Assembly (NCBI RefSeq): GCF_900110135.1 | Contig: NZ_FOCO01000024.1 | Span: forward strand, 1-47,058 | Source: Pseudorhodobacter antarcticus | GTDB lineage: Bacteria > Pseudomonadota > Alphaproteobacteria > Rhodobacterales > Rhodobacteraceae | Direction: 5' to 3' | DNA: 47,058 bases | Shown: piece by piece, positions 1 to 10,415 of the stretch | Position numbering within the stretch: the first letter of the stretch is position 1 | How the letters are laid out: every line of letters starts with the position of its first letter | Notes under the pieces: generated by a model | The model's input: only the letters and a program-made list of their open reading frames with translations | What the model was told of the DNA's origin: nothing | The model's database searches: none | Program-made: the position numbers and the translations under genes

Positions 1-259
1 AAAAATCCCGTTCCACCACAAGTTGGCCAATCTTGGAATGCAGCTTGTCGAGTTCAGCCGCACTTACCTGCTCCGGGGCGGCACCTCGGCGCGCAAAAGC
101 TGTCGCCATGTTCTCTATCGCCGCGCGCTTCCAAGTGCCGAGTTGTGTCGGATGAACATCGTACTTCTTCGACAGCTCCGCCAGCGTCAGCTCCTCACGG
201 ATCGCTTCAAGCGCAACCTTGGCCTTGAAATCAGGCGAATGGTTCTTTCGTTTCTTCAT
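1..259 (-). CDS. IS3-family transposase OrfA, 3' part outside window
   Basis: The reverse strand from 259 encodes a protein starting [20 protein letters not shown] and continuing with [22 protein letters not shown], then a heptad-like stretch [20 protein letters not shown] that runs off the window edge. This is the typical OrfA of IS3-family elements: an N-terminal helix-turn-helix that binds the terminal repeats, followed by a leucine-zipper-like region. OrfA is normally joined to the DDE-domain OrfB by a programmed -1 frameshift; OrfB would lie to the left, outside the window. The reading frame is intact as far as it can be seen. It sits just upstream of murD, where the conserved order of this cluster would place mraY. 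Confidence 0.88.
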   Translation of the reverse strand, partial: MKKRKNHSPDFKAKVALEAIREELTLAELSKKYDVHPTQLGTWKRAAIENMATAFARRGAAPEQVSAAELDKLHSKIGQLVVERDF

Positions 260-299
260 TCTGGATCACTTCTCTCATCATGCGATCCAACTTAACAAC

Positions 300-320
300 T
301 GGTCCGAAATTCCGCGACCA
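300..320. repeat. Probable terminal repeat of the IS3 element
   Basis: An imperfect palindrome beginning TGGTCCGAAATT and ending CCGCGACCA lies about 40-60 bases upstream of the OrfA start, the usual place for an IS3 terminal inverted repeat. Read on the minus strand it starts with TG, as IS3 ends do. The other end is outside the window, so the exact tip and any target duplication cannot be confirmed. From 321 to 476 the sequence is C-rich and A-rich (many ACC/AAACC runs) with no gene. Confidence 0.45.
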
Positions 321-476
321 ACTCTATACTCAACAAAAAACCCAAAACCAAACCAAACCAACCCCTTACCCGCCGCATCGCGCGCGATGCACCCCCCAAA
401 TCGCGGCCAAATCACCCCCTTGCGCGCCCCCGCATCACCCCCCATCCTGCGCCAAACCCATCAAAAAGGCCGCGCC

Positions 477-1880
477 ATGATTCCCGTCACTTGTTTTCCC
501 GGCCAAAAAATCGCCGTTCTCGGCCTCGGCCGCTCCGGCCTCGCCACCGCCCGCGCCCTGAAAGCCGGGGGGGCGGAGCCGATTTTGTGGGACGACAGCG
601 CGGAGGCGCGCGAAAAAGCCCAAACCGAAGGCTTCATTTGCCAAGACCTCAGCCGGAACGGCGCGATGGACGGCATCACCGCCCTCATCACCTCGCCCGG
701 CATCCCGCATCTTTATCCCGAACCCAACCGCGTGATCGCCGCAGCCCTCGCGCTCGGCATCCCCGTCGACAATGATATTGGCCTCTTTTTCCGCAGCTTC
801 GCGACCCAAGATTGGGAGGCATATGACACCCCCCCCCGCGTTATCGCCGTGACCGGGTCGAACGGAAAATCCACCACCACCGCCCTGATCCATCATATCC
901 TAGAGGCCGCTGGCCGCCCCACCCAGGTGGCCGGAAACATCGGGCGCGGTGCCCTTGATATCGACCCCGGCATTGATGGCGAGGTGATCGTGCTGGAACT
1001 GTCGAGCTATCAAACCGAACTCGCCCGCGCGCTGACCCCCGATATCGCTGTTTTCACCAACCTGTCGCCCGATCATCTGGACCGTCACCACGGCATGGGC
1101 GGCTATTTCGCGGCCAAACGGCGGCTGTTTGCCGAAGGCGGCCCCGACCGCGCCGTGATCGGCGTGGATGAGGTGGAGGGCCAATTCATGGCCAACCAAC
1201 TGGCCGAGGGCGCGGAGGATGACCGGGTGATCCGCATCTCCTCGGGTCAAAAGCTGGAAGGGTTCGGCTGGTCCGTTTTCGCCCGCAAAGGGTTTTTGAG
1301 CGAGTGGCGAAAAGGTCGTCAAATGGCCTCCATCGACCTGCGGTCCGTGCCGGGCCTGCCGGGGGCGCACAACCACCAAAACGCCTGCGCCGCCTATGCC
1401 GCCGTGCGCAGCCTTGGGATTGGCCCCAAAGTGATCGAGGCGGCGTTTCACAGCTTTGCGGGCCTGCCGCACCGCAGCCAATTGGTGGGGGAACGCGGCG
1501 GGGTTCGGTTTATCAATGACAGCAAGGCCACGAATGTTGACAGCGCCGCCAAGGCCTTGCAAGCCTTTCCCCGCATCCGCTGGATCGCGGGGGGCCTTGG
1601 CAAAGATGGCGGGATCAAAGGGTTGGTGCCGCATCTGGGGGCGGTGTCCAAGGCCTATCTGATCGGCCATTCCGCCCGCGATTTCGCGCTGGAATTGGGC
1701 AGCACACCTTATGAGATTTGCAACACCATGGCCCGCGCCGTGGCGATGGCTGCGGCCGAGGCAGAATCCGGCGAGGTGGTGCTGCTGGCCCCGGCGGCGG
1801 CATCCTTTGATCAATACCCGAATTTTGAACGGCGCGGCGATGATTTTTGTGCGCAGGTGCAGGCGGTTTTGGCAGGCTAA
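477..1880 (+). CDS. murD: UDP-N-acetylmuramoyl-L-alanine--D-glutamate ligase
   Basis: Cytoplasmic ATP-dependent ligase adding D-glutamate to UDP-MurNAc-L-Ala in peptidoglycan precursor synthesis. The 467-residue product has the N-terminal dinucleotide-like loop [11 protein letters not shown], the Mur-ligase P-loop [12 protein letters not shown] near residues 125-134, the central-domain ELSSYQ segment and the late motif [12 protein letters not shown]. The frame is open further upstream to 219, but that part runs through the IS end and C-rich spacer; the ATG at 477 places MurD-like sequence immediately after the start. It is the first intact gene of the division cluster here; mraY, murF and murE, usual upstream neighbours, are not seen and may lie beyond the IS element. 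Confidence 0.96.
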   Translation: MIPVTCFPGQKIAVLGLGRSGLATARALKAGGAEPILWDDSAEAREKAQTEGFICQDLSRNGAMDGITALITSPGIPHLYPEPNRVIAAALALGIPVDNDIGLFFRSFATQDWEAYDTPPRVIAVTGSNGKSTTTALIHHILEAAGRPTQVAGNIGRGALDIDPGIDGEVIVLELSSYQTELARALTPDIAVFTNLSPDHLDRHHGMGGYFAAKRRLFAEGGPDRAVIGVDEVEGQFMANQLAEGAEDDRVIRISSGQKLEGFGWSVFARKGFLSEWRKGRQMASIDLRSVPGLPGAHNHQNACAAYAAVRSLGIGPKVIEAAFHSFAGLPHRSQLVGERGGVRFINDSKATNVDSAAKALQAFPRIRWIAGGLGKDGGIKGLVPHLGAVSKAYLIGHSARDFALELGSTPYEICNTMARAVAMAAAEAESGEVVLLAPAAASFDQYPNFERRGDDFCAQVQAVLAG

Positions 1881-1905
1881 GGCGGGTCGCGCTGCGGGCG
1901 TTGTG

Positions 1906-1927
1906 AGGTATTTGAACCAAGCCGAAA
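1906..1927 (+). repeat. Dispersed 22-bp repeat, copy 1
   Basis: The sequence AGGTATTTGAACCAAGCC followed by GAAA lies between murD and ftsW. A second copy, differing at two positions (AGGTATTTAAGCCAAGCC then GAAA), lies at 43649-43670 between dnaB and alr, over 41 kb away. The 197-base murD-ftsW gap has no other recognisable feature. Confidence 0.6.
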
Positions 1928-2077
1928 TCGAAGGGCCGCTTGATACTGCAAGATTTGCAGCGCGCCCGTGGTGCTTCCCCCTAGCCACGGGGCAAGATCA
2001 TTGCTAAGGTTTATGCTGTGATCCGAGGGAACATTCGGGCGCATTGGCAGTGAACAGGCAAAATCAGGCGGTATCCC

Positions 2078-3244
2078 ATGACTGAAATGGTCTATGGCTC
2101 CTCTCCCGGTCGGGTGGTGGAACCGGTTATTCCCCGTTGGTGGCGCAGCATCGACCGCTGGTCGCTGACCGCCGTTTTTGCGTTGTTTGGCATTGGTTTG
2201 CTGCTGGGGTTGGCGGCATCGGTGCCACTGGCGCAGCGCAACGGGCTGGATGGGTTTTACTATGTCAAGCGGCAGGCGTTTTTTGGCACCATCGGGCTGT
2301 GCGTGATGCTTGGTGTTTCGATGATGCCGCCTTTGATGATCCGCCGTTTGGGTGTGTTGGGGTTTTTGGCGGCTTTTGCCGCGATGTGTGCGTTGCCCGC
2401 GGTTGGCACGGATTTTGGCAAAGGGGCTGTGCGCTGGATCAGCCTTGGGTTTGCATCCGTGCAACCGTCGGAGTTTTTGAAACCAGGGTTTATCGTTTTG
2501 ACTGCTTGGTTGATGGCGGCGGCGCAAGATGTGAACGGGCCACGGGGCAAATCCTATTCGTTTTTGGTCACGTTTATTGTGGTGTTGCTGCTGGCGATGC
2601 AGCCTGACTTTGGACAGGCCGCCTTGATTATTTTCGGCTGGTCGGTGGTGTATTTCATCGCGGGAGCGCCGATGGTGTTGATCGCCTCCGTGTTGGGTTT
2701 GGTGGGGGCGGGAGCGGTTTTTGCCTATGAAAGCTCTGAACACTTTGCCCGCCGGATTGATGGGTTTTTATCGCCTGACGTCGATCCGCGCACACAGATT
2801 GGATACGCCACCAATGCCATTCAAGAAGGCGGATTTTTTGGTGTGGGCGTGGGCGAGGGGCAGGTAAAATGGTCGCTGCCCGACGCGCATACCGATTTCA
2901 TTATCGCAGTCGCGGCGGAGGAATATGGGTTGATTTTGGTGCTGTGCATCATCGCGCTTTACACCACCATTGTGATGATGTCGCTGTTTCGACTGATGCG
3001 CGAACGTGACCCGTTCACCCGGCTTGCGGGTGCGGGTTTGGCTTGTATTTTTGCGGTACAAGCGATGGTGAACATGGGGGTGGCCGTGCGGTTGTTGCCG
3101 TCCAAGGGCATGACCTTGCCATTCGTTTCCTATGGCGGCAGTTCGGTGATTGCGGCGGGAATTACGCTGGGGATGCTGTTGGCCTTGACGCGGACGCGGC
3201 CGCAGGGGCAGATCGGTGAAATTCTGTTTCGGCGGGGGCGGTAG
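2078..3244 (+). CDS. ftsW: Peptidoglycan glycosyltransferase FtsW
   Basis: SEDS-family membrane protein that polymerises lipid II at the division septum together with its class B penicillin-binding protein FtsI. The 388-residue product has a short cytoplasmic N-terminus (about residues 1-27) followed by about ten hydrophobic segments. Characteristic SEDS sequences are visible: AVRWISLGFASVQPSEFLKP, MQPDFGQAALI and, near the C-terminus, LPSKGMTLPFVSYGGSS. It is followed after three bases by murG, so the two are almost certainly cotranscribed. A second in-frame ATG lies three codons in; the first fits family length. Confidence 0.95.
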   Translation: MTEMVYGSSPGRVVEPVIPRWWRSIDRWSLTAVFALFGIGLLLGLAASVPLAQRNGLDGFYYVKRQAFFGTIGLCVMLGVSMMPPLMIRRLGVLGFLAAFAAMCALPAVGTDFGKGAVRWISLGFASVQPSEFLKPGFIVLTAWLMAAAQDVNGPRGKSYSFLVTFIVVLLLAMQPDFGQAALIIFGWSVVYFIAGAPMVLIASVLGLVGAGAVFAYESSEHFARRIDGFLSPDVDPRTQIGYATNAIQEGGFFGVGVGEGQVKWSLPDAHTDFIIAVAAEEYGLILVLCIIALYTTIVMMSLFRLMRERDPFTRLAGAGLACIFAVQAMVNMGVAVRLLPSKGMTLPFVSYGGSSVIAAGITLGMLLALTRTRPQGQIGEILFRRGR

Positions 3245-3247
3245 GGC

Positions 3248-4342
3248 ATGAAACCCTTGTTGTTGATCGCGGCGGGTGGGACGGGGGGGCATATGTTTCC
3301 CGCCCAAGCGCTGGCCGAGGCGATGGTGGCGCAAGGTTGGCGCGTGAAGCTGTCGACCGATGCGCGTGGCGCGCGCTATGCGGGTGGTTTCCCGCGAGAG
3401 GTGGCGGTGGCGCAGGTGGCATCGGCCACATTCGCGCGTGGTGGGGTACTGGCCAAAATGGGCGTGCCGTTTCGCATTGCGGGCGGGGTTTTGGGTGCGC
3501 TGTGGGGCATGTTGTGTGACCGGCCTGCCGTTGTGGTGGGGTTTGGCGGCTATCCGTCTATCCCGGCGCTGGCGGCGGCAACTTTGCTGCGCCGCCCCCG
3601 GATGATCCATGAACAAAACGGCGTTTTGGGGCGGGTGAACCAGATTTTCGCACCGCGTGTGATGGCGGTGGCATGTGGGACATGGCCGACCGCTTTGCCT
3701 GCGGGGGTGGAGGGTGTTCATACCGGAAACCCAGTGCGCGCGGCGGTGCTGGAGCGGGCAGGAGCCGGGTATATTCCGCCCGGCGATTACCCGATGTCGA
3801 TGGTTGTGATTGGCGGCAGCCAAGGCGCGCGGATATTATCCGATGTGGTGCCTGCCGCTGTGGCTGCATTGCCCGATGCCTTGCGGGTGAACTTGCGCGT
3901 GGCCCATCAGGCGCGTGCCGAGGATTTGGACCGGGTGATCGACGCCTATGCGCAGGCGGGCATCCATGCCGATGTGCAGGCGTTTTTCACCGATATTCCA
4001 AGGCGGCTGTCGGAGGCGCAGTTGGTGGTATCGCGGTCTGGCGCGTCATCTATTGCCGATATTTCCGTGATCGGGCGGCCAGCCATTCTTATCCCGTTTG
4101 CCGCCGCCACGGGCGATCATCAAACCGCCAATGCGCGCGGGCTGGTCGATGGGCAAGCTGCGATATTGATCCCTGAAAGCGCGCTGGACGCGGACACCTT
4201 GTCCACCCAAATCGCCGCCGTTTTGGAAAACCCACCTGCGGCGCTTATGATGTCGCGCAATGCGCTGGCGCTGTCGCGTGCCGATGCGACCGACCGCCTT
4301 GTTGAACTTGTGACCAGCCTGACAGAAAGAGCCAAGCCATGA
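3248..4342 (+). CDS. murG: UDP-GlcNAc:lipid I N-acetylglucosaminyltransferase
   Basis: Membrane-associated GT-B glycosyltransferase that converts lipid I to lipid II on the cytoplasmic face. The 364-residue product opens with the glycine-rich loop [19 protein letters not shown] (lipid I side) and carries the donor-domain loop [16 protein letters not shown] around residue 180 and [22 protein letters not shown] near residues 259-280. Family length and all key loops are present. Its stop overlaps the murC start in an ATGA junction, which suggests translational coupling. Confidence 0.96.
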   Translation: MKPLLLIAAGGTGGHMFPAQALAEAMVAQGWRVKLSTDARGARYAGGFPREVAVAQVASATFARGGVLAKMGVPFRIAGGVLGALWGMLCDRPAVVVGFGGYPSIPALAAATLLRRPRMIHEQNGVLGRVNQIFAPRVMAVACGTWPTALPAGVEGVHTGNPVRAAVLERAGAGYIPPGDYPMSMVVIGGSQGARILSDVVPAAVAALPDALRVNLRVAHQARAEDLDRVIDAYAQAGIHADVQAFFTDIPRRLSEAQLVVSRSGASSIADISVIGRPAILIPFAAATGDHQTANARGLVDGQAAILIPESALDADTLSTQIAAVLENPPAALMMSRNALALSRADATDRLVELVTSLTERAKP

Positions 4343-5793
4343 ATGCCACCAAACTTCCCGTCGAATTGGGGCCCATCCATTTTGTTGGCATCGGCGGCAT
4401 CGGCATGTCGGGCATTGCTGAGGTGTTGATGACCCTTGGCTATCAGGTCCAAGGGTCGGACGCGAAAGCGTCGAAAATCACCGATCGTTTGGTGGAATTG
4501 GGCGCGACCGTGTTTGAAGGTCAGCGGGCGGAAAACATTGGGGCGGCGGCCGTGGTGGTTATTTCTACCGCGATCAAAAAGGGCAACCCAGAGCTGGAGG
4601 AGGCGCGCCGCATGGGCCTGCCTGTGGTGCGCCGGGCTGAAATGCTGGCCGAATTGATGCGCCTGAAATCGAATATCGCGATTGCGGGCACGCATGGCAA
4701 AACCACCACCACCACGATGGTTGCGACATTGATGGACAAGGGTGGGTTTGACCCGACTGTGATCAATGGCGGCGTTATTCACGCGTATGGCTCTAACGCG
4801 CGGGCGGGGGCGGGCGAATGGATGGTGGTGGAAGCGGATGAGAGCGATGGGTCGTTCAACCGCTTGCCCGCCACAATCGCGATTGTCACCAACATCGACC
4901 CCGAACATATGGAGCATTGGCACAGCTTTGACGCGCTGCGCAAAGGCTTCCTTGATTTTGTGTCCAACATTCCGTTTTACGGGCTGGCCGTGTGCTGCAC
5001 CGACCACCCCGAGGTGCAAACGCTGGTGGGTAAAATCACCGATCGGCGCATCGTGACCTTTGGGTTCAACGCCCAGGCGGATGTGCGCGCGATTAACCTG
5101 ACCTATGTCGACGGCGTTGCGCATTTCGATGTGGCCTTGCAGGGCGAAAGTCCCGATGCGGATGGCAACCCGGTGGTGATCAAAGGCTGTACTTTGCCGA
5201 TGCCTGGCGATCACAACGTGTCCAATGCGCTGTCGGCGATTGCGGTGTGTCGTTTTCTGGGCATGCCGAAAACCAAAATCCGCGAGGCGCTGGCAGGCTT
5301 TGCAGGCGTCAACCGCCGTTTCACCAAGGTCGCTGAGGTGGACGGGGTGACCATTATCGACGATTACGGCCACCACCCGGTGGAAATCGCCGCCGTGCTG
5401 CGCGCCGCGCGCCAAGCCACCAAAGGCCGGGTGATTGCAGTGCACCAACCCCACCGCTATTCCCGCCTGTCGAGTTTGTTTGAGGATTTCTGTACCTGTT
5501 TCAATGAGGCGGATGTGGTTGCCATTGCCGAAGTATACGGCGCGGGCGAGGATCCGATTGCGGGCGCATCACGCGATGATCTGGTCGCAGGGTTAATCGC
5601 CCACGGCCACCGCCACGCCCGCGCGATTTTGGATGAAGGCGATTTGGCGCGTTTGGTGCGCGAACAAGGGCGGCCGGGTGATATGGTGGTGTGCCTTGGT
5701 GCGGGTACAATTTCCACCTGGGCCAACGGCTTGCCCGCGCAGCTAGAGGCGCTGGCCCCCGCCAAAGTCCCCGCCAAAGCAGGTGCCGCGTGA
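4339..5793 (+). CDS. murC: UDP-N-acetylmuramate--L-alanine ligase
   Basis: First amino-acid ligase of the peptidoglycan precursor pathway; adds L-alanine to UDP-MurNAc with ATP in the cytoplasm. The 484-residue product has the N-terminal loop [17 protein letters not shown], the ATP-binding loop [12 protein letters not shown], the ENNK-region equivalent [11 protein letters not shown], and [16 protein letters not shown] in the central domain; the C-terminal domain includes [14 protein letters not shown]. Starts inside the murG stop (ATGA). The end overlaps the next small gene through GTGA. Confidence 0.96.
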   Translation: MNATKLPVELGPIHFVGIGGIGMSGIAEVLMTLGYQVQGSDAKASKITDRLVELGATVFEGQRAENIGAAAVVVISTAIKKGNPELEEARRMGLPVVRRAEMLAELMRLKSNIAIAGTHGKTTTTTMVATLMDKGGFDPTVINGGVIHAYGSNARAGAGEWMVVEADESDGSFNRLPATIAIVTNIDPEHMEHWHSFDALRKGFLDFVSNIPFYGLAVCCTDHPEVQTLVGKITDRRIVTFGFNAQADVRAINLTYVDGVAHFDVALQGESPDADGNPVVIKGCTLPMPGDHNVSNALSAIAVCRFLGMPKTKIREALAGFAGVNRRFTKVAEVDGVTIIDDYGHHPVEIAAVLRAARQATKGRVIAVHQPHRYSRLSSLFEDFCTCFNEADVVAIAEVYGAGEDPIAGASRDDLVAGLIAHGHRHARAILDEGDLARLVREQGRPGDMVVCLGAGTISTWANGLPAQLEALAPAKVPAKAGAA

Positions 5794-6047
5794 TCTCGGC
5801 GCTGACAGCCGCACTGATTTGGCTGGTGGCAGCCAATGTCACCGGGTTTTTGCCCAGCCGTGACAAACATTGGCGCGCGGCCTATGTTTTGATCGCAGTT
5901 GGCATCCCGATTTTGGGCTGGGTGACGTGGACAAATGGCCCGATTGTGGGTCTTGTGATCCTTGCGATGGGCGCATCCGTACTGCGCTGGCCTGTGGTGT
6001 ATTTCTGGCGTTGGCTGCGGGCGAAGGCTGTTAATCCGGCGGAATAG
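5790..6047 (+). CDS. DUF2484-type small membrane protein
   Basis: An 85-residue protein starting at GTG 5790, overlapping the murC stop as GTGA; this coupling decides the start although the frame is open further upstream inside murC. It has hydrophobic segments near residues 1-18, 29-45 and 49-66, with the conserved-looking [13 protein letters not shown] loop between the first two. From memory a protein of this size and pattern (DUF2484) sits between murC and murB in many Rhodobacteraceae. Its function is not known; the position suggests a role at the membrane tied to wall synthesis or division, but that rests on context only. Confidence 0.82.
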   Translation: MISALTAALIWLVAANVTGFLPSRDKHWRAAYVLIAVGIPILGWVTWTNGPIVGLVILAMGASVLRWPVVYFWRWLRAKAVNPAE

Positions 6048-6097
6048 GGCGCGCGCGCCCGCTTGCCGAAACCTATGGCTGGCGGTATGACAGGGGC

Positions 6098-7042
6098 ATG
6101 ACCCAAGATATGCACCCTTTGCCGCCTGTGCGCGGCATTTTAACCCCGGACCGCGCGTTGGCGGATTTGACGTGGCTGCGCGTGGGGGGACCTGCCGACT
6201 GGCTGTTTCAACCCGCCGATGTGCAGGATCTATGCGATTTTCTGGCGGTGCTGCCCCAACAAGTCCAAGTGTTCCCCATGGGCGTTGGCTCCAACCTGAT
6301 TGTGCGCGATGGGGGGGTGCGGGCGGTGGTCATTCGCCTTGGGCGTGGGTTTAACGGGATTGAGATTGCGGGTGATCTGGTGACTGCGGGGGCCGCAGCA
6401 TTGGACGCCCATGTGGCGCGCAAAGCCGCCGATGCGGGCTTGGATTTGACATTTTTGCGCACCATTCCGGGCAGCATTGGGGGTGCTGTCTGCATGAACG
6501 CGGGCTGTTATGGGCAATATACGGCCGATGTGATGCAATCGGTGCAAATTGTCACGCGGGCAGGAGTGCGCCAAACCCTGACCGCCGCTGATCTGAACTT
6601 TGCTTATCGCCAATCCACCTTGCCCGATGGGGCGGTGATCATCGGGGCGACATTGCGCGCGCCAAACGGCAACCCTCAAGAACTGCACGATAAAATGACC
6701 GACCAAATTGCCAAACGGGATGCGACCCAGCCGACACGCGACCGCAGCGCAGGCTCCACCTTTCGCAATCCGGCGGGATTTTCATCCACGGGCCGCGTCG
6801 ATGATGTGCATGATTTGAAGGCTTGGCGCGTGATTGAAGACGCCGGAATGAAGGGCGCCACACGCGGCGGCGCGCAAATGAGCCTGATGCACGCCAACTT
6901 TTTGATCAACAAAGGTGGCGCAACCGCCGCAGATTTAGAAGATTTGGGTGAAGAGGTACGAAATAGGGTTTTCCAACACAAGGGATTGACGTTAGAGTGG
7001 GAAATCAAGCGGGTCGGCGTAAGGCTTGCGGATAAACAATAA
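6098..7042 (+). CDS. murB: UDP-N-acetylenolpyruvoylglucosamine reductase
   Basis: FAD enzyme reducing UDP-GlcNAc-enolpyruvate to UDP-MurNAc with NADPH, a committed step of peptidoglycan synthesis. The 314-residue product shows [13 protein letters not shown] near the N-terminus, [20 protein letters not shown] in the FAD-binding domain, [20 protein letters not shown], the proton-donor serine in AGSTFRNP, and the late glutamate in [11 protein letters not shown]. It follows the DUF2484 gene after 50 bases and precedes ddl by 32 bases. Confidence 0.95.
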   Translation: MTQDMHPLPPVRGILTPDRALADLTWLRVGGPADWLFQPADVQDLCDFLAVLPQQVQVFPMGVGSNLIVRDGGVRAVVIRLGRGFNGIEIAGDLVTAGAAALDAHVARKAADAGLDLTFLRTIPGSIGGAVCMNAGCYGQYTADVMQSVQIVTRAGVRQTLTAADLNFAYRQSTLPDGAVIIGATLRAPNGNPQELHDKMTDQIAKRDATQPTRDRSAGSTFRNPAGFSSTGRVDDVHDLKAWRVIEDAGMKGATRGGAQMSLMHANFLINKGGATAADLEDLGEEVRNRVFQHKGLTLEWEIKRVGVRLADKQ

Positions 7043-7074
7043 TACGGGCCGAAAAGGTCCTTGAGGCAGTAAAT

Positions 7075-7998
7075 ATGGATGGTGTGTCGAGCAGGGCAGC
7101 CTCCACAGTCGTTGTATTGATGGGTGGTCCCTCCGCGGAACGCGAGGTGTCGCTGTCATCCGGGCGCGAATGCGCGAACGCACTGGGGCAGGCGGGGTAT
7201 AAGGTGGTCACGGTGGATGCCGGGGCGGACCTGTGCGCACGACTTTTAGACATCAAACCCGATATTGTGTTCAACGCGCTGCATGGCCGGTGGGGCGAGG
7301 ATGGCTGCGTGCAAGGCCTTCTGGAATGGCTGCGCATTCCTTATACCCATTCGGGCGTGCTGTCGTCGGCGCTGGCGATGGACAAGGAAAAATCCAAAGC
7401 GGCGTTTCGCGCCGCGGGTCTGCCTGTGGTGGCCAGTGTGTTGGCCCCCAAGGCGGAGGTTTGCGCGCGCCATGTTTTGCCGCCGCCCTATGTGGTGAAA
7501 CCCAACAACGAAGGCTCCTCTGTCGGGGTTTATATTGTGCATGACGCGGCCAATGCGCCACCGCAACTGTCGGATGATATGCCCGATGTGGTGATGGTGG
7601 AAACCTATGCGCCGGGCCGTGAATTGACCACGGCGGTACTGGGTGACCGTGCGTTGGCCGTGACCGATATTATCGTGGACGGCTGGTATGATTACCACGC
7701 GAAATATGCGGTGGGCGGGTCGCGCCATGTGATCCCTGCGGATATTCCCGACGCGATTTCAGCGGCTTGCAAGGATTACGCCATTCGCGCCCATGCCGCC
7801 CTTGGCTGCCGTGGCCTGTCGCGCACCGATTTTCGCTGGGACGAAAGCCGTGGCCTTGATGGCTTGATCATTCTTGAAACCAACACGCAGCCGGGCATGA
7901 CGCCGACATCATTGGCCCCAGAACAGGCGGCGGCGGCGGGCTTCAGTTTCCCCGACCTGTGCGACTGGATTGCAAAGGATGCCTCATGCGACCGCTGA
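7075..7998 (+). CDS. ddl: D-alanine--D-alanine ligase
   Basis: ATP-grasp enzyme making the D-Ala-D-Ala dipeptide used by MurF. The 307-residue product contains [29 protein letters not shown], the ATP-binding lysine segment [17 protein letters not shown] and the metal-binding [13 protein letters not shown]. The start at 7075 gives about ten residues before the first strand, slightly longer than many homologues; a start a few codons in cannot be excluded. The end overlaps ftsQ by 13 bases. Together with alr at the far end of the window it supplies the D-Ala-D-Ala branch. Confidence 0.95.
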   Translation: MDGVSSRAASTVVVLMGGPSAEREVSLSSGRECANALGQAGYKVVTVDAGADLCARLLDIKPDIVFNALHGRWGEDGCVQGLLEWLRIPYTHSGVLSSALAMDKEKSKAAFRAAGLPVVASVLAPKAEVCARHVLPPPYVVKPNNEGSSVGVYIVHDAANAPPQLSDDMPDVVMVETYAPGRELTTAVLGDRALAVTDIIVDGWYDYHAKYAVGGSRHVIPADIPDAISAACKDYAIRAHAALGCRGLSRTDFRWDESRGLDGLIILETNTQPGMTPTSLAPEQAAAAGFSFPDLCDWIAKDASCDR

Positions 7999-8903
7999 CC
8001 GCCCAACGCCCCGGTGCCGCAAACACCGCCCGCCCCGCGCCCCTGCGCCGCGATCCGGCCCCCAGCCGTACCGCGTACCGGATGCAGCGGATGTGGTTGC
8101 GCCCTTGGGTGCGCGCCGGGTTGCGCGTGGGGTTGCCCGTGCTGGTGCTGGCGCTTGGCGTGGGGATTTATCTGTCTGACCAACCCCGCCGCGATGCGTT
8201 GAACGCCATGTACACCGACCTGACCGAGACTGTGAAAAATCGCCCCGAATTTATGGTGAACCTGTTGGCCATTGACGGCGCATCCCCCGATCTGGATGCC
8301 GCCGTGCGCACCGCCCTTGCGCTGCCATTGCCGCAAAGCTCGCTTGATCTGGACCTTGACGCTGCGCATGCGAAAATCGCGCAATTGCAGGCCGTGGCAA
8401 GCGCGGATGTGCGCGTGCAATCGGGCGGTATTTTGCAAGTCACCATCACGGAACGCGAACCCGCCTTTGTGTGGCGCAACGCGGCGGGGGTGTGGTTGGT
8501 CGATGACACCGGCACCCGCATTGCGGAGGTGGAGGCGCGCGGCGACCGCGCCGATTTGCCCCTGATCGCGGGCGAAGGGGCGGATACCGCAATTGCCGAA
8601 GCCCGCGCCATTTTGACATCGGCAGGGCCATTGCTGCCCCGCTTGCGCGGCCTTGTGCGTATGGGCGATCGGCGCTGGGACATTGTGCTGGACCGTGAAC
8701 AGCGCATCATGCTGCCCAGCGTTGACCCCGTGGCAGCCCTTGAACGCCTGATTGCGCTGGACCAAGCGCAAGAGGTTTTGGCCCGCGATCTGGCCTCTGT
8801 TGACCTTCGTCTGCAAGCCCGCCCTGCATTGCGGCTTGCACCCTATTCCCTTGCCGAAATGCGCCGTTTGCGCGGCATCATCCCTGCGGAGAGTGATCTA
8901 TGA
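7986..8903 (+). CDS. ftsQ: Cell division protein FtsQ
   Basis: Single-pass inner-membrane protein of the divisome (FtsQLB complex). The 305-residue product has a basic, proline-rich cytoplasmic tail, one membrane segment around residues 44-63 ([16 protein letters not shown]), then a POTRA-like domain containing [19 protein letters not shown] and a beta domain. The chosen ATG at 7986 lies within the last codons of ddl; the frame is open nine codons further. The stop overlaps ftsA as ATGA. Sequence is weakly conserved in this family, so identification leans on topology and position between ddl and ftsA. Confidence 0.92.
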   Translation: MRPLTAQRPGAANTARPAPLRRDPAPSRTAYRMQRMWLRPWVRAGLRVGLPVLVLALGVGIYLSDQPRRDALNAMYTDLTETVKNRPEFMVNLLAIDGASPDLDAAVRTALALPLPQSSLDLDLDAAHAKIAQLQAVASADVRVQSGGILQVTITEREPAFVWRNAAGVWLVDDTGTRIAEVEARGDRADLPLIAGEGADTAIAEARAILTSAGPLLPRLRGLVRMGDRRWDIVLDREQRIMLPSVDPVAALERLIALDQAQEVLARDLASVDLRLQARPALRLAPYSLAEMRRLRGIIPAESDL

Positions 8904-10234
8904 CCGATCTCTATCAAACCCAGCGCGCCATGCGCAACATTCGTCGCGCGGCCATGCAGCGGGGGGTGATCGCGATTTTGGACATCGGGTCAAGCAAAGT
9001 GGGCTGCCTGATTTTGAAGTTTGACGATGCGGCGGGTGGCCGGGATATGGAGGGTGTAGGCTCCATGGCCGGGCAATCGTCGTTCCGGGTGATTGGCGCT
9101 GCCACCACACGGTCGCGTGGTGTGCGGCTTGGCGAAATTGCGGTGATGAACGAAACCGAACGCGCCATTCGCACCGCCGTGCAATCGGCGCAGAAAATGG
9201 CGAATGTGCGCGTCGATCATGTCATCGCCTGTTTTTCGGGGGCTGAACCGCGCAGCTATGGCCTTGCAGGCGAATGGGATTTGCAAGATTCCGTGGTGTC
9301 TGAACAGGACGTGGCGCGCGTTCTGGCGGCATGCGATGTGCCCGATATTGGCGAAGGGCGCGAGGTGCTGCACGCCCAGCCCGTAAACTTTGCGCTGGAT
9401 CATCGGTCCGGCCTTGGCGACCCGCGCGGGCAAATTGGCAACCGCTTGTCGTGCGATTTGCACATGATGACGGTTGATGCCTCCGTGGTTCAAAACCTGA
9501 TTTATTGCCTGAAACGCTGTGATCTTGAACTGGCTGGGATGGCGTCATCGGCCTATGTTTCCGGCATTTCGTCGCTGGTCGAGGATGAACAGGAACTGGG
9601 CGCTGCCTGCATCGACATGGGTGGCGGGTCCACCGGCATTTCGGTGTTTATGAAAAAACACATGATTTTTTCGGATTCTGTGCGGATGGGCGGCGATCAT
9701 GTCACCTCCGACATCTCCAAAGGTCTGCAAGTGCCGTTGACCACGGCCGAACGCATCAAGACCAAATTCGGCGGCGTGCATGCAACGGGCATGGACGACC
9801 GTGAGATGATAGAAATTGGCGGTGATAGTGGCGATTGGGAAAAAGACCGCAGGCAGGTGAGCCGGACCGAGGTGATCGGCATCATGCGCCCCCGCGTGGA
9901 GGAGATTTTGGAGGAGGCCCGCGCCCGTCTGGACGCCGCAGGGTTTGACCATCTGCCCAGCCAGCAAATTGTGCTGACCGGGGGCGCCAGCCAAATTCCG
10001 GGGCTGGATGGTTTGGCCGCGCGTATTTTGGGCCAGCGCGTGCGTTTGGGGCGGCCCCTGCGCGTGCAAGGCTTGCCACAGGCGGCGACGGGGCCTGCAT
10101 TTTCATCGGCTGTGGGGCTGTGCCTGTTTGCGGCGCACCCGCAAGACGAATGGTGGGATTTCGATATTCCCGCCGAACGTTACCCCGCGCGGTCGTTGAA
10201 ACGCGCGATGAAATGGTTCAAGGACAACTGGTAA
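8900..10234 (+). CDS. ftsA: Cell division protein FtsA
   Basis: Actin-like ATPase that anchors FtsZ filaments to the membrane. The 444-residue product has the phosphate-1 motif AILDIGSSKVGCLI, phosphate-2 motif ACIDMGGGSTGISVF and adenosine motif VLTGGASQIPGLDGLA. It ends in the basic, amphipathic tail RSLKRAMKWFKDNW, which fits the membrane-targeting helix. Compared with short FtsA proteins it has an N-terminal extension of about 25 residues before the first strand. It overlaps ftsQ by four bases and is separated from ftsZ by 181 bases. Confidence 0.95.
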   Translation: MTDLYQTQRAMRNIRRAAMQRGVIAILDIGSSKVGCLILKFDDAAGGRDMEGVGSMAGQSSFRVIGAATTRSRGVRLGEIAVMNETERAIRTAVQSAQKMANVRVDHVIACFSGAEPRSYGLAGEWDLQDSVVSEQDVARVLAACDVPDIGEGREVLHAQPVNFALDHRSGLGDPRGQIGNRLSCDLHMMTVDASVVQNLIYCLKRCDLELAGMASSAYVSGISSLVEDEQELGAACIDMGGGSTGISVFMKKHMIFSDSVRMGGDHVTSDISKGLQVPLTTAERIKTKFGGVHATGMDDREMIEIGGDSGDWEKDRRQVSRTEVIGIMRPRVEEILEEARARLDAAGFDHLPSQQIVLTGGASQIPGLDGLAARILGQRVRLGRPLRVQGLPQAATGPAFSSAVGLCLFAAHPQDEWWDFDIPAERYPARSLKRAMKWFKDNW

Positions 10235-10283
10235 ACACCATATCCGGTCTTGTTCGCAAAATAATGCATAAAACGGCAGGAAT

Positions 10284-10304
10284 TCGCCCATATTTTGTGG
10301 GCGA
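10284..10304 (+). terminator. Hairpin followed by T-run between ftsA and ftsZ
   Basis: Perfect 7-bp arms TCGCCCA and TGGGCGA enclose the loop TATTTTG; six bases later comes a run of five T. It could be a weak or conditional terminator, or simply a structured leader. A second short inverted repeat (GCGCC/GGCGC) lies at 10369-10385, close to the ftsZ start. The 181-base gap likely also holds a ftsZ promoter, but I cannot place it. Confidence 0.4.
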
Positions 10305-10415
10305 TATGCGTTTTTCTCGTGACCTTTCTGCGCTTTATGCGTAATAATGGGGAATATCGGGACGAAAAGCGCCATCTTAAGGCGCAGGGACACATATTAG
10401 GCAGGCGGATAGGCA

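Noticed and set aside
900-5454. Several 270-440-codon minus-strand frames across murD, ftsW, murG and murC
   Set aside because: All lie fully under well-identified plus-strand genes and have His/Gln/Arg-rich composition typical of antisense frames.
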